Source: Sphingomonas sp. Ant H11 (GTDB lineage: Bacteria > Pseudomonadota > Alphaproteobacteria > Sphingomonadales > Sphingomonadaceae). Taken from it: a stretch of 32,802 nt of DNA. This document shows positions 9,013 through 19,228 of this stretch, piece after piece. The position numbers were made by a program, and so were the translations under genes. The notes under the pieces were generated by a model that was not told the origin of the DNA, ran no database searches, and was given only the letters and a program-made list of their open reading frames with translations. The stretch covers positions 1 through 32,802 of the forward strand of contig NZ_JSBN01000033.1 in assembly GCF_000797515.1 (NCBI RefSeq). Direction: 5' to 3'. Every line of letters begins with the position of its first letter. The stretch's first letter is position 1.

Positions 9013-11345
9013 ATGAAGAATCGTACACAGACGCTTGCCCGCTGGATGGGCATGGCAGCCGTCTCCATCATCACCATTTCAGTCGCGCAAGCAGATCCGC
9101 TCGCGACCGTCGAGCGCAATGGCAGCTTCGTCGCGATTGAACCCTATGCGCCCAATATCGTTCGGGTGACGATCGCGCTTGATCCCAACCTTGCCAGCGG
9201 CGCGCCGGGCCCCGGCCCCAATGCCCCGGTGGATGCCACGGGGTGGACGCATCGCGTCGCTGCCACGGGAGACATCTTTTCCTCCTCCGCACTATCCCTG
9301 ACAGTCGCAGCGCAGCCTTGGCCAAAAGCACCGACGCAGATGGAGCGCTACTTTGCCCCATCGCTTCCGCCGGTTGAGATCACCATCAACGGTGCCGACG
9401 GCCATGTCATCACCCACATGACCGGCTGGGAAATGGCACCGCATATGGTTGCGGGCGAGAAGACCTTCAAAGTCGGCGCAAGTTTTTCGGCACCGCTCGA
9501 TGAGCATTATTACGGGCTCGGGCAGAACCAGGAAGGCAGACTGGACTTGCGCGGCCGCACGATCGATTGCCGCCACAATTACGATGCGCCAGCGGGCGAA
9601 ACGGTCTGCGTCCCCTTCCTTGTCACCAATAAGGGCTATGGCATCGTTTGGGACAATCCGTCGCAGACGACCGTATCGCCGGGATTGTACAACAGCACGC
9701 ATTGGCAATCGGAGGTCGGTGAGCGGGTCTCCTTTTTCGTCATTACGGGTAACACCACGGACGCACTCTACGCGGGGTACGCGACGCTGACCGGCCAGAC
9801 GCCGCTGCCCCCGAAGGCAGCGTTCGGTCTTATCCAGAGCAAGGCGCGCTACGAGACGCAGGCCGAGCTGCTCGGCATCGCCGAGGGGTATCGCCGTCGC
9901 GGCTATCCGCTCGACGTGATGGTGCTCGACTGGTTCTACTGGACCCGGATGGGGCAGCTCGACATCGACCGAAGCTATTTCCCCGATCCCAAGGCGATGA
10001 ACGCCACGCTCAAGCGCATGGGCCTCCGCAGCATCGTCAGCGTCTGGCCACGCTTCGAACGCGAGTCGCGCTATTACAATATGCTCGCCGCCAAGGGCTG
10101 GCTGCTGCATGACGTCGATGGCAGCGTGGTGGACGGCCTGCCCATTCGCTCCGATCGCGCCGGAGCCTTGCTCGACAGCACCAATCCGGAGGCGCGGCGC
10201 TGGTATTGGGACAAAATCCGCGACAATATCGCTTCGCAGGGGTTTGACTGGTTCTGGCTCGACGAGACCGAGCCGGACCTTGTGCCGGATGGGCATCTCT
10301 ATTCGATCGGGTCCGGCGACCGGTTCCACAATGTCTTCCCCTTGCTGCATACCGCCAGCGTCGCCGAGGGATCGGCGAAGGATCGTCCCGATCTGCGCAA
10401 CCTGATCCTGTGCCGCGCCGCGTATCTGGGCACGCAGCGCAACGGCTGCCTGTTCTGGTCGTCGGACGTTCAGGCCACGTGGGAAGCGCTCAAGCGCCAG
10501 GTGCCGACGGGCCTCAACATGACGGCATCGGGCATCGCCTATTGGAGCAGCGATACCGGCGGATGGCAGTGGCCCAATGGGCCAAAGGCGGAACGTCCCG
10601 TCCTGCTCGATCCGGCAGGTGCCACCGCCATGGCACCCGGCTATACCGATTATCCCGAACTGTTCGTCCGCTGGTTTGAGTATAATAGCTTCACGCCGAC
10701 GCTGCGTATCCATGGGCAGCGCCCGGCCACCGCCATCTGGGAATATGGCAAGGCGGTCGAACCCGTCCTCGCCCAGTACCTCAAGCTCCGCTACGCGCTG
10801 ATGCCGTATCTTTACGCACTCGGCCGTCACACTTATGAAAGCGGCGCGCCCTTCATGCGCGCTTTGTTCATGGATTTTCCGGACGATCCCAAGGTCGTGG
10901 ACCTGGGCGACGAATATATGTTCGGCCCCGCCTTCCTCGTCGCCCCCGTGACCGAGCAGGGCGCGACCAGCCGCCCGGTCTATCTTCCCGCGGGTGCGGA
11001 CTGGTATGATTACTGGACCAACCAGCTGTATCACGGCGGCCAGACGATCACCGCCGCCGCGCCGATCGACCGGATCCCGTTATTCGTTCGTGCGGGCTCG
11101 ATCGTGCCGATGGGCGCGCAATCCCCAGCACCGCGACGCGGCAACCGCTGGAAAGCATCCGCGTCTATCCCGGCCGCTCGACCAGCTTCACACTGTATGA
11201 CGACGATGGCGTCAGCAATCGCTATCGCACCGGAAGCGGTGGCACCGCGCTGCACTGGGACGAGGCGACGCAGCGTCTGTCGAGTTCGGGCAAATTGCCG
11301 ACCGGGCAAGATGTCGCTCCGCTGGTCAAGGTCGTCGACCACTGA
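9013..11345 (+). CDS. Glycoside hydrolase family 31 (alpha-xylosidase or alpha-glucosidase), exported (one frameshift)
   Basis: GH31 retaining alpha-glycosidase. I chose the ATG at 9013, which has AAGAGGA upstream and opens a signal peptide (MKNRTQTLARWMG to SVAQA). In-frame earlier starts overlap the GH67 stop and would add twelve polar residues. Domains are an N-terminal beta-sandwich (HYYGLGQNQEG), a TIM barrel with nucleophile Asp417 in FWLDETEPD and acid/base Asp485 in WSSDVQATWEAL, then SSDTGGW, and a C-terminal beta domain. The frame breaks at 11120-11121. One extra base gives GAQIPSTATRQPLESIRVYPG and continues to LVKVVDH with a stop at 11343. As written, the open frame instead runs on into 11760, antisense to the next gene. 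The substrate is not fixed by motifs. In this locus an alpha-linked side chain or oligosaccharide is likely, with alpha-xylosidase and alpha-glucosidase both possible. Confidence 0.9.
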
Positions 11346-11391
11346 CCCGATGGCGACCTCCGCACAACGATCGCGCAGCACCCAGGCAAGG

Positions 11392-12279
11392 CTAGGGGCG
11401 GAGCGGCAGAACATAATCCGGCTGTCGGCCGAAGCCCCGTACCACCACCCGGTCCGCGAAGAAGTCGAGCCGGGCATAGGCCGTCTCCGGCGTATCCAGC
11501 ATCGCCTTGAGGTTCAGGTAATGAACTCCGGCATGCTCGCCGTAATTGCCGTCATGGTTGTGCCCGTCGAGCCATACCTTGGCCGAACGGTGGCGTTCGA
11601 TCACCGCCATCACCGCTGCGGCATTCCACAGATTGTGCGGATTTTCGGGAAAGAGCGGAAAATGGCTGAACAGCATCGCTTTCATCCCGCGACGGTCGGC
11701 CTCGGCGAGTTGTGCGTCGATCCAGCGCAGTTGTTCGTCGTCGATGCCGCCGTCCCATAGCGGCTTTTCTGCATACAGCGCCGCATGTGCGGCCATGCTG
11801 CGCGTATATTCGGGGCTGCCCGCTGGCCAGCCAAAGCTGCTCAGCCCGGTCCCGTCGGTGACGATGAACAGCCAATTATGGCTGGTGAAACTGTAATAGC
11901 GCGCTGGCATGCCCAGCTTACCCGCGACCAGCGGCTTGTGCGCATCGTCGATCGCGAACTCGTGATTGCCGAGCACATAATGCCAGGGATGCCGCAATTT
12001 CGCCGCCACCGGCAGGAACGCGTCATAGCTCTCCCAGTCTCGGTCGATGAAATCCCCGAGATGGACGACAAACGCCAGCTTCTGCCGGTTGAAATCAGCC
12101 ACGGCCGCCGCAAGTTTGGCTGGAGCCGTGTGATAGAGCCGCTGACCACTATCGGGTTCAGCGGCATATTGCGCATCGGCGATCGCGCCGATGCTGAAGT
12201 CGGGACGTTCATTCGCCACGGCGGCGGGCGTCGCGCTGGCAAGCCCCGCCAAAGCCGCCAGGTGCATCACGAAGCGCAT
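11392..12279 (-). CDS. Exported metallophosphoesterase
   Basis: Calcineurin-like metallophosphoesterase of 295 residues, frame intact. The start at 12279 opens a signal peptide (MRFVMHLAALAGLASATPAAVA). Metal-binding motifs appear in family order: IADAQY (D-x-Q variant of the first D-x-H), VVHLGDFID, YVLGNHEF, FSHFPLF and WLDGHNHDGNYGEH. The IADAQYA opening and the GHxHDGxY end resemble the Mn-dependent ADP-ribose/CDP-alcohol diphosphatase group, so a nucleotide-diphosphate or phosphodiester substrate is plausible but unproven. It converges with the GH31 gene (46-base gap) and diverges from the sigma factor gene. The open frame extends upstream to 13440, but that extension is antisense to the sigma and FecR genes and is not coding. 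Confidence 0.88.
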   Translation of the reverse strand: MRFVMHLAALAGLASATPAAVANERPDFSIGAIADAQYAAEPDSGQRLYHTAPAKLAAAVADFNRQKLAFVVHLGDFIDRDWESYDAFLPVAAKLRHPWHYVLGNHEFAIDDAHKPLVAGKLGMPARYYSFTSHNWLFIVTDGTGLSSFGWPAGSPEYTRSMAAHAALYAEKPLWDGGIDDEQLRWIDAQLAEADRRGMKAMLFSHFPLFPENPHNLWNAAAVMAVIERHRSAKVWLDGHNHDGNYGEHAGVHYLNLKAMLDTPETAYARLDFFADRVVVRGFGRQPDYVLPLRP

Positions 12280-12352
12280 CGTCCGGTCCGATCCGATAGA
12301 GGTCGCCGGCCCCTTTAGCGCCGCCCGCGCGATTGTCACGCGCGCTTCATGC

Positions 12353-12368
12353 TTCTGTCCTAACGCGG
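12353..12368 (+). promoter_or_regulatory. Candidate ECF-dependent promoter element before the sigma gene
   Basis: A 16-base stretch (TTCTGTCCTAACGCGG) recurs with 12 identities at 13959-13974 ahead of the receptor gene of the same cassette. TGTCCT resembles the -10 element described for FecI-type promoters. A TTGTCA lies 17 bases upstream (12333-12338). Autoregulation of the cassette is inferred. Confidence 0.3.
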
Positions 12369-12456
12369 CCAAGACTCGGAAAGACATCCGGGCAGGGAGG
12401 CACGAAGTGACAGCGCCACGACGCGCGTGTCCGCGTCTCCGCAGGGGCGCGGCGCG

Positions 12457-12993
12457 GTGAATGAGATTTCGGCCATCCTGATTCGGCGACGCGCCGATCA
12501 GGAGGAAGCAGATCTGCGCCAGGCGCTCCGGCGCTTTGTCGGGGGCCGATTGAACCATCATGCCGATGGCGAAGACATCGTCCAGGAAACCTATTTGCGG
12601 CTCTACGACTATCGCCGCACCCGTCCGGTGGCGGACGCCGCCGCATTTTGCTTCACGGTCGCGCGTAATCTGGTGCACGATCATTTTCGCCAGCGTAGCG
12701 CCTTGCCGCCGACAAGCGACCTCAGCGAGGAGATCGTCTGCGCCAGACCGCACGCCGAGGAGGTGCTGGACTATCGCCAGCGGGTGGAGATTTTGGTGCG
12801 TGCCTTGAAAGTGATGCCGCCGCTGCGCCGCGAAGTCTTTCTGCGCCGCCGCCTCGATGGCACGGCGAGCGCAACCATCGCCGCGGATTTGCAGCTGAGC
12901 GTCGCGGCCGTCGACAAGCATTGTACGCGCGCGGTGGCCGACTTGCGCTTGGCGCTGGAACGCCGCGGCCTGCCGCCCGGTGCCGCGCGATGA
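12457..12993 (+). CDS. ECF sigma factor, FecI type
   Basis: RNA polymerase sigma factor of the extracytoplasmic-function class, about 178 residues, frame intact. Sigma region 2 is visible in RRFVGGRLNHHADGEDIVQETYLRLYDY and FCFTVARNLVHDHFRQRS, followed by a short linker. Region 4 holds the helix-turn-helix (MPPLRREVFLRRRLDGTASATIAADLQLS, then VDKHCTRAVADLRLAL). Individual motifs such as DIVQETYLRL are typical of FecI-like sigmas. I prefer the GTG at 12457 with AGGGG nine bases upstream. A GTG at 12427 would add ten residues. The stop overlaps the fecR-like start (ATGA), so sigma and anti-sigma are translationally coupled. It would transcribe the receptor at 14028 when FecR relays a signal from it. 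Confidence 0.93.
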   Translation: MNEISAILIRRRADQEEADLRQALRRFVGGRLNHHADGEDIVQETYLRLYDYRRTRPVADAAAFCFTVARNLVHDHFRQRSALPPTSDLSEEIVCARPHAEEVLDYRQRVEILVRALKVMPPLRREVFLRRRLDGTASATIAADLQLSVAAVDKHCTRAVADLRLALERRGLPPGAAR

Positions 12994-13937
12994 GCCGTCG
13001 TGCAACCTTGCAGGAAGCCGCGGGTCTCGCGCTTTCGGGCGAGACCGGCCAGGGGCCGCAGGCCGCGACCGCCGAATGCGTCCGCGCAACGCTTGACGAC
13101 CCGGCGCTGGAGGAGGCGCTTGGGGCAGCGGCGGCGTTCGGTCGCCTGTCCGACGCCGATATTCTGGCGATGCGCGAGAGGCGGCAGCGGACGCTGGCAA
13201 CGGGGGGTGACCGCCGCTTTGCTGATCGCGGTTGGCGGCGGCGTTTGGCAAGCGACGCGCATCGGCACCGCCCCTGCCTTGCCACCCACTATGAAACGAA
13301 GCGCGGGGAAGAGCGCAGTATTGCGCTCGCGGACGGATCGCGGCTCGAACTGAATGGCGCGACCGCGCTCGACGTGACGATCGACGCACAGCAGCGCACC
13401 GTCGTGCTGCGGCGCGGCGAAGCCTTTTTCGACGTGGCACATGAACCCGACCGGCCCTTCGTCGTCACTGCGCGCGGATCGAGCACGCGTGTGCTTGGCA
13501 CCGCATTCGACATCGATCTGGCTCGTAACGAAGTGAAGCTGGCCGTGTTTCGCGGGCGCGTGCGGTTCGGGGCGAGCGACGCCGACACCGGCGTGCTGGT
13601 TCCCGCAGGCTGGCGCTCCCGCTTCGACGGCACCACCGCCAGCGCGCCAAGCCGGTTCGATCCAACGCAGCAGGATTGGCGGCACAATTGGCTCGATACC
13701 GATGAAATGCGGCTGGGCGATTTGGTCGAGGCGCTCAATCGCCACGGCGGACCGGTGATCCTGCCGCCCCCTCCCCGACTGGAAAAACTGGTGTTGTCGG
13801 GACGCTTCAAGCTCGACAACCCCGAACAATTGCTGGGCGCGATCGGTGCCGCCTATGGCTTCACGGTGGTGCGTCAGGGCGCACACTTGCGGCTGATGCC
13901 GACCGGGCCAAGCGACACCAAAATGTCATCACAATGA
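12990..13937 (+). CDS. FecR family anti-sigma factor (two compensating frameshifts)
   Basis: Inner-membrane FecR-type sigma regulator, about 315 residues after correction. The cytoplasmic N-terminal part (DUF4880-like, with LALSGETG and LSDADILAMRERR) is followed by one membrane helix (VTAALLIAVGGGVWQA) and a periplasmic FecR domain: YETKRGEERSIALADGSRLELN, RGEAFFDVAHEPDRPF, GTAFDIDL and VFRGRVRF. The C-terminal part has LEKLVLSGRFKLDNPEQLL, an STN-like secretin fold typical of these proteins. The membrane helix lies in another frame between an extra G in the G6 run 13202-13207 and a missing base near 13287. Correcting both gives one chain. As written, the helix would be replaced by an arginine-rich segment and the protein could not work as a transmembrane relay. 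It overlaps the sigma gene by four bases. Confidence 0.9.
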   Translation: MSRRATLQEAAGLALSGETGQGPQAATAECVRATLDDPALEEALGAAAAFGRLSDADILAMRERRQRTLATGGDRRFADRGWRRRLASDAHRHRPCLATHYETKRGEERSIALADGSRLELNGATALDVTIDAQQRTVVLRRGEAFFDVAHEPDRPFVVTARGSSTRVLGTAFDIDLARNEVKLAVFRGRVRFGASDADTGVLVPAGWRSRFDGTTASAPSRFDPTQQDWRHNWLDTDEMRLGDLVEALNRHGGPVILPPPPRLEKLVLSGRFKLDNPEQLLGAIGAAYGFTVVRQGAHLRLMPTGPSDTKMSSQ

Positions 13938-13958
13938 CGCTGCACTGCAACAAAATTC

Positions 13959-13974
13959 TTTTGTCCTGATCCGG
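13959..13974 (+). promoter_or_regulatory. Candidate ECF-dependent promoter element before the receptor gene
   Basis: TTTTGTCCTGATCCGG, 54-69 bases before the receptor ATG, matches the element at 12353-12368 in 12 of 16 positions, including TGTCCT. It is in the right place for sigma-dependent transcription of the receptor. No -35 element could be matched with confidence. Confidence 0.3.
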
Positions 13975-14027
13975 CGGGGAACCCGTCTTCCGTTCGAGGC
14001 GCAGGGGCGTCCGAGCGGAGGAACGTT

Positions 14028-17015
14028 ATGAAACATATTCGGGGAATTTCAGGCATGGCACTGGCGATCGCGATTGCGACACCTGCTGTGGCACAGGCAC
14101 GACCGGCGGAGACGACCGTCCTTCGCCAGGAGCAGCGCTTCGACATCGCGCCGTCGGATTTGCGCACCGCCATCTCGCGCTTTTCACAAGCGACCGGCGT
14201 GCAAGTGGTGGTGGCACCCGACGCGGTCAGCGGCCGTCGCACGGCTGGCGTGCGTGGTAGCTATACTGTGCGAACGGCACTCGACCATTTGCTGCGCGGG
14301 ACCAATCTGGGCGTGACCTTCCAGGGCGGCGTCGCCATCCTGAAGCCGATGGCCGCCGCCCCGGTCCATCCGGCATTGGTCAAGGTCGCCGCACAGGACT
14401 CTGCACTTTCGGGCGCGGCCATGCCGGACCGGTCGGTCGGCGAGGGAACCGACATCATCGTGACCGGCTATCGTCACAGCCTTACCGAAGCGCAGAACCT
14501 CAAGCGCCGCGCGGTCGGCAATGAGGATGACATCGTCGCCACCGATATCGCCGCCTTTCCCGACCTGAACCTTGCGGAATCGCTGCAGCGCATTCCCGGC
14601 ATCACCATCACCCGCGACAGCGGCGAAGGCCGCCAGATCGCGCTGCGCGGGCTTGGGGGCCGATTTTACGCGCACGCAGTTGAACGGCATGGAAGTGCTC
14701 GGCAACACCGCTTCGGGAATGGACAATCGCGGCGGCGTCACCCGCTCGCGCTCGTTCGATTACAGCCTGTTCGCATCGGAATTGTTCAACCGCGTGTCGG
14801 TCCAGAAATCCTATTCGGCAGAACAGGATGAAGGCGGCATTGCCGGGACGGTGCAACTGACCAGCGCCAAGCCCTTCGACACGGGCAATAAATTGGTCGT
14901 TTCCGCCAAGGGCCAGACCAATGACAACACCAGCGGCGTCACGCCGCGCGTGGTTGGCCTCGTCTCGCATCGCTGGGGCGATCTCGCCGCGCTTGTCTCG
15001 GTTGCCTACAGCCAGATCAAGAATAACGAGTTTGGCTATCGCAACTGGGGTTGGGGCCTCACCAAATATGGTGCCGCCAATATCGGCCCGAACATCGATG
15101 CGGCGACGCGCGCCAACCTTCTTTCGGGCGTCTACCAGCCGACCGCGCAATCGCCCTCGTCCTGGTATACCGACCGCAAGCGGCTCGGCATCACTTCGTC
15201 GGTGCAATATCATCCGGGCGACGCATTCAAACTCGACGTCGATTTTCTCTATGGTCGGCTGTGGGACCATCGCGACGATTATGCGCTGGCAACGGCTGGA
15301 AGCAACGCGCTGACCGGGACCTCGATCACCGGAGCCCAGGTGATCCAGAGCGCCGTGATCGACAGCACCAATACGCTGCGCGCGGCAAGCTTCACCGGCA
15401 TCGATCTGCGCTCCGAGCATCATATCGTCCAGAACCGGACCGACTTTTACCAGGCGTTGCCAATGCCAGCTGGAAGCTGACCGACCGGCTGACGCTGAGT
15501 GCGCTTGGCGGCTATGAGGAATCGGATTTCGGCCAGCCCGTGTTCGACAAGGTGTTCATGGAGCTCAAGAACACTCCGTTCAGCTATGACGATCGCCCGA
15601 CCATCCCGGTCAACACCTACGGTAAGGATATCACTGATCCGAACAACTGGGCGGTGCAGCGGCTCGACGTTCAGGAAAACAAGATCACCAACCAATATGC
15701 CAATGGGAAGCTGCAAGCAGCCTACACGCTGAATGAAGCGCTCACCTTCAAGGCAGGCGGCGAGTATAAGCACTTCATCAACAGCGGCTATACGTGGGTG
15801 AACAAGGTGTTCCACAACGTGCCCGCCGACATCGCCATCCCCAACACTCTAAAACAGACCGTCACGCCCGATACCTTGATTCAATACATCGTCGGCAACG
15901 TCGATGGGGTTTACAGCTATATCGGGGACAATCGGAACCTGACCGCTGCCAATCTCCAGGCGGGCAGCGATTACCGCGTCGATGAAAAGACAGGCGCAGG
16001 CTTCGCCCAGTTCGATCTCGACACGATCGTGGCCGGGATGCGGCTGCGGGCCAATGCTGGCGTGCGGTATTACTCGACCGACCTTTTGTCGTCGGGGCAT
16101 TTGGCCACTGGCGCGGGCTTCACGCCGGTTGCGATCCGCACCAACAGCCACGGCTTCCTGCCTGCGGCCAATCTGGCGCTCGACGTTGCCAAAGCGGTGG
16201 TCGTTCGGCTTAGCGCCAGCCGCAACGTCAATCGCCCCGCCCTGGGCGATCTGGCGGCGGCCGGGTCGATCACCACGCGCCCCAATGGCGGCAGCCTGAG
16301 CCTCGGCAATCCGTTTCTGAAACCGTTCAAGGCAACCTCGGTCGAGGGGTCAGTCGAATATTATATGGGTCGCAGCGGCTTTGCCTCGGTCGGCTTCTTC
16401 TACAAGAGCATGGACAGCTTCATCAGTTCGTCCACCAAGCAAATCCCCTATGGCCAGACCGGCTTGCCGCTTTCCCTGCTGGTGCAAGGCGAGGACGCGA
16501 ACACCTTGTTCGACGTCAGCCAGCCGGTGAACGGCGCTGGTGCCGACATCAAGGGTATCGAGGTAGCAGTCCAGCACGACTTCACCTTTCTGCCCGGCGC
16601 GCTCAAAAATCTTGGCGCTGTGGTCAACGGAACGTGGTTCGACGGGCATCAGACCGCCTATTACAACAACGTGCCGAAGGTCATACCGCTCTATAATCTC
16701 TCGAAATGGGCGGCAAACGCCACCTTATATTACGAGAACAAGCTGTGGGGCGTGCGCGTTTCCGATGCCTATCGCAGCAGCTATTTGACCGGTGCCGGCA
16801 ACGCCATCGACAATAGCGGCGATGGCATTCGCGGGACCAACAATGTCGATTTCCAGGCCCATATCAACCTGCGCCCAGGCGTCCGGTTGATCGCCGAGGG
16901 CATCAACATCACCAACGAACCGATCGTGCAGTCGCTGGATGCAGTCGCCCAGCGTACCGAGGTCTATACGACCAGCGGCCGCACCTTCACCTTCGGCATC
17001 AGCGCCGAATTCTAA
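14028..17015 (+). CDS. TonB-dependent receptor with STN signalling domain (two frameshifts)
   Basis: Transducer-type outer-membrane receptor, about 995 residues after correction. GGAGG at 14017-14021 precedes the ATG. It has a signal peptide (to about residue 24, PAVAQA) and an STN domain (about 35-105: RFDIAPSDLRTAISRFSQ, ending GVAILKP) that would contact the FecR-like protein in the periplasm. A TonB-box region (DIIVTGYRHSL), plug (AESLQRIPGITITRDSGEG, then SYSAEQDEGGIAGTV) and beta-barrel follow, ending in FGISAEF. The frame shifts at the G5 run 14655-14659 (one G too many; corrected to RGLGADFTRTQLNGMEV) and back at 15459 (one G missing; corrected to YQALANASWKL). The ligand is unknown. 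Neighbours on one side degrade glycans and on the other side peptides or D-amino acids, so both remain possible. Confidence 0.92.
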
Positions 17016-17030
17016 GCCCGGCTTCAGCCG

Positions 17031-17068
17031 CCACAGCCCGTCCTTGCGATCGCGGGGACGGGCTGTGG
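17031..17068. terminator. Perfect 13-bp hairpin after the receptor gene
   Basis: CCACAGCCCGTCC (17031-17043) pairs perfectly with GGACGGGCTGTGG (17056-17068) around a 12-base loop that itself contains the palindrome GCGATCGC. It starts 16 bases after the receptor stop. A stem this long and GC-rich is unlikely by chance and fits a transcription terminator or mRNA 3' stabiliser. No T tract follows, so intrinsic termination would be atypical. Confidence 0.65.
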
Positions 17069-17187
17069 ATCTGGCCGGTGGCCGCCTCCAAGGCCGCGAT
17101 GACGACCGCCGCCCACTTTGTGCATGGGCGAGCATTGCGCTGACTGCGTCGAGTTGGCACTCTCCCCGCTTCTTGGGGGGAACCTGT

Positions 17188-19227
17188 ATGCGCCGACTGA
17201 TCCTTGCGACATTGCTCGCGGCGACCGCTTCGATCGCCGGAGCGGCACCGACGCCAAAGGAACAATTGCTGGTTCCGCCCCCCGGCGCGCGGCACTTTAC
17301 CATCAGCTCGATCGCCGGAAAGCATGGCGACATCTGGTCGTGGACGATGCCCGACGGGCGCATCGCCTATCGCATGTCGATGTCGCTGCGCGGTTGGGTC
17401 ACCGAGACCGACGAAATGGTCACGCTGGATCCCACCAGACGCCCCACCACGATCGCCATTCGCGGCTTTACCGATTCCGGGGATGCCACGGAAACCTTCA
17501 CGGTTGCTCCGAACGGTGTGGCGGACTGGAAGACGGTGATCGATTCCGGCTCCGCGCCGTTCGCCAACAAGCATTATAATACTTATGGCGGCCCGCCGCT
17601 CGCCGGGGAGTTCGATATCGATGCGCTTGTCGCGGCGGGTGCCAAGGGCATCGACTTGCTCCCGACGGGCCATGCCAGCATCGCGATCGGGCAGACGGCG
17701 CAGGTCGAGGGGCCGCAAGGGCCACGGACGATCAAGCTCGCCTTTCTAACGGGATATGGCTTCGCGCCCTCCCCCGTGTGGCTCGACAGCGACAATCGCC
17801 TGTTCGGCAATGCCGGCGTCATTTCGATGTTGCCGGAAGGCTATGAGAAGAACGGCCCCAAGCTGAAGGACATTCAGGACAAGGCGACCGCCGCGATGGT
17901 GCGCGAGGTCGCACATCGCTTTCTGAGCAAGGCCAATCGCACCGCAACGCTGATCGACCATGTGCTGATGTTCGATTCGGTCGCCGGGCGCTACATTGCG
18001 GATCGCGCGGTGCTGATCGCGGATGGCAAGGTCGCGGCGATCGGCGCTGCGGGATCGATCGCCGCTCCCACTGGCGCAACCGTAATCGACGGACGCGGCA
18101 AGACGCTGACCCCGGGCCTGTGGGATTCGCATCAGCACGTCGGCGATGACTGGAACCTGCTGCAGAACGTCGCCACCGGCATGACCAATTACCGCAGCCC
18201 CGGATCGATGATCGACGAGGCGCTCAGCATCTACAAACGGCGGGCAGCTGGCGATTTGCTGGCCCCGGACGGCAAGGTCTCGGTCATCATCGATCGCAAG
18301 GATCCCCTCGCCGCGCAGGGTGCGCTGACGGTGTCGTCAGCGGCAGAGGCGGTCGCTGCCGTCGACAAGATCAAGGCCGCAGGGCTCTGGGGTGCCAAAT
18401 TCTACACCTCGATGAATCCTGCCTGGATCGCGCCCGCAGCGGCCGAAGCGCATCGCCTGGGGTTGCACGTCCACGGTCACGTACCTGCCGGTATGCGCCC
18501 GCTCGACGCGGTGCGCGCCGGATATGACGAAGTGACCCACATCAACTTCATCCTGATGCAGGCGATGCCGCAAGACGTGGTCGACAAGGCCAATACCGCC
18601 GCACGCCTTGAGGGTCCGGCCAAATACGGAAAGGACGTCGATCTCGATTCCCCGGCGATGACGGCGTTTTATGCTGAACTTGCGAAACGCCATACGATCA
18701 TCGATCCGACGCTGACGGTATAGGAACCGTTGATGACGTCGGATGGCAGCGCGATCTCGCCCGAATATGCGCCCTTCGCCGACGTTGCGCCGCCGAGCGT
18801 CGTCCGCGGCTGGAAAATCGGCGGCTATCCGTTGTTCGGTGGCCTGACGCGCGACGACTTTCGCAAGAGCTTCACCAAGATGGTCGATCTGGTCGGCAAA
18901 CTCCACCAGGCGGGCGTGCCGATCGTCGCCGGGACCGATGGCTATGGGCTGGAGCTGGTGCGCGAACTGGAACTGTATCAGCAAGCGGGCCTGAGCAATG
19001 CCGAAGCGCTGCAGACCGCAACCATCATTCCCGCACGGATGACCGGCATGGACGACCGGACGGGATCGATCGCGGTGGGCAAGACCGCCGATATCGTGCT
19101 GGTCGATGGCGATGTGTCGGCGGCGCTCGGCAACCTGCGCCATGTCCACACCGTCTTTCTGGACGGGTATCGGCTCGACGGCGCGGCACTGCGCCAGGCG
19201 AGTGGCCTGAACGGGATGCCCAAATGA
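17188..19227 (+). CDS. Exported amidohydrolase with N-terminal accessory domain (in-frame TAG)
   Basis: Metal-dependent amidohydrolase, 679 codons plus stop. The start follows TTGGGGGGA and opens a signal peptide ([20 protein letters not shown]). Residues about 30-275 form a beta-rich region I cannot assign. The amidohydrolase domain begins near [13 protein letters not shown], with metal motif H315-Q-H317 ([10 protein letters not shown]), later His in [10 protein letters not shown] and VTHINF, and Asp in IVAGTDGYG. It closes with the usual [17 protein letters not shown]. Codon 512 (18721-18723) is TAG in the same frame, between IDPTLTV and EPLMTSDG. Downstream sequence is fully family-like, so a single substitution (for example from TGG, Trp) or a base-calling error explains it better than gene end. 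As written, the product would lose the catalytic Asp and be inactive. Reinitiation at the ATG at 18730 is possible but would give only a fragment. The next gene starts two bases after the stop. Confidence 0.82.
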
Positions 19228-19228
19228 T

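Noticed and set aside
9292..11034. A 580-codon open frame antisense to GH31
   Set aside because: No family motifs, and the + strand carries catalytic motifs throughout. It is a by-product of high-G+C codon usage.
11392..13440. A 682-codon open frame on the - strand
   Set aside because: Only the last 295 codons (from 12279) encode the metallophosphoesterase with its signal peptide. The upstream part is arginine- and alanine-rich and antisense to the sigma and FecR genes.
14655..15459. Programmed ribosomal frameshifting in the receptor gene
   Set aside because: The same class of indel occurs in ten unrelated genes in both directions, so sequence error is simpler. No slippery heptamer with a downstream structure was evident.
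12457..17015. Lasso-peptide locus (sigma/FecR/receptor plus S9 isopeptidase)
   Set aside because: Sphingomonad lasso clusters have a similar signalling set and an S9-fold isopeptidase. Here the S9 gene is about 10 kb away, and no precursor, asparagine-synthetase-like or transglutaminase-like genes were seen.
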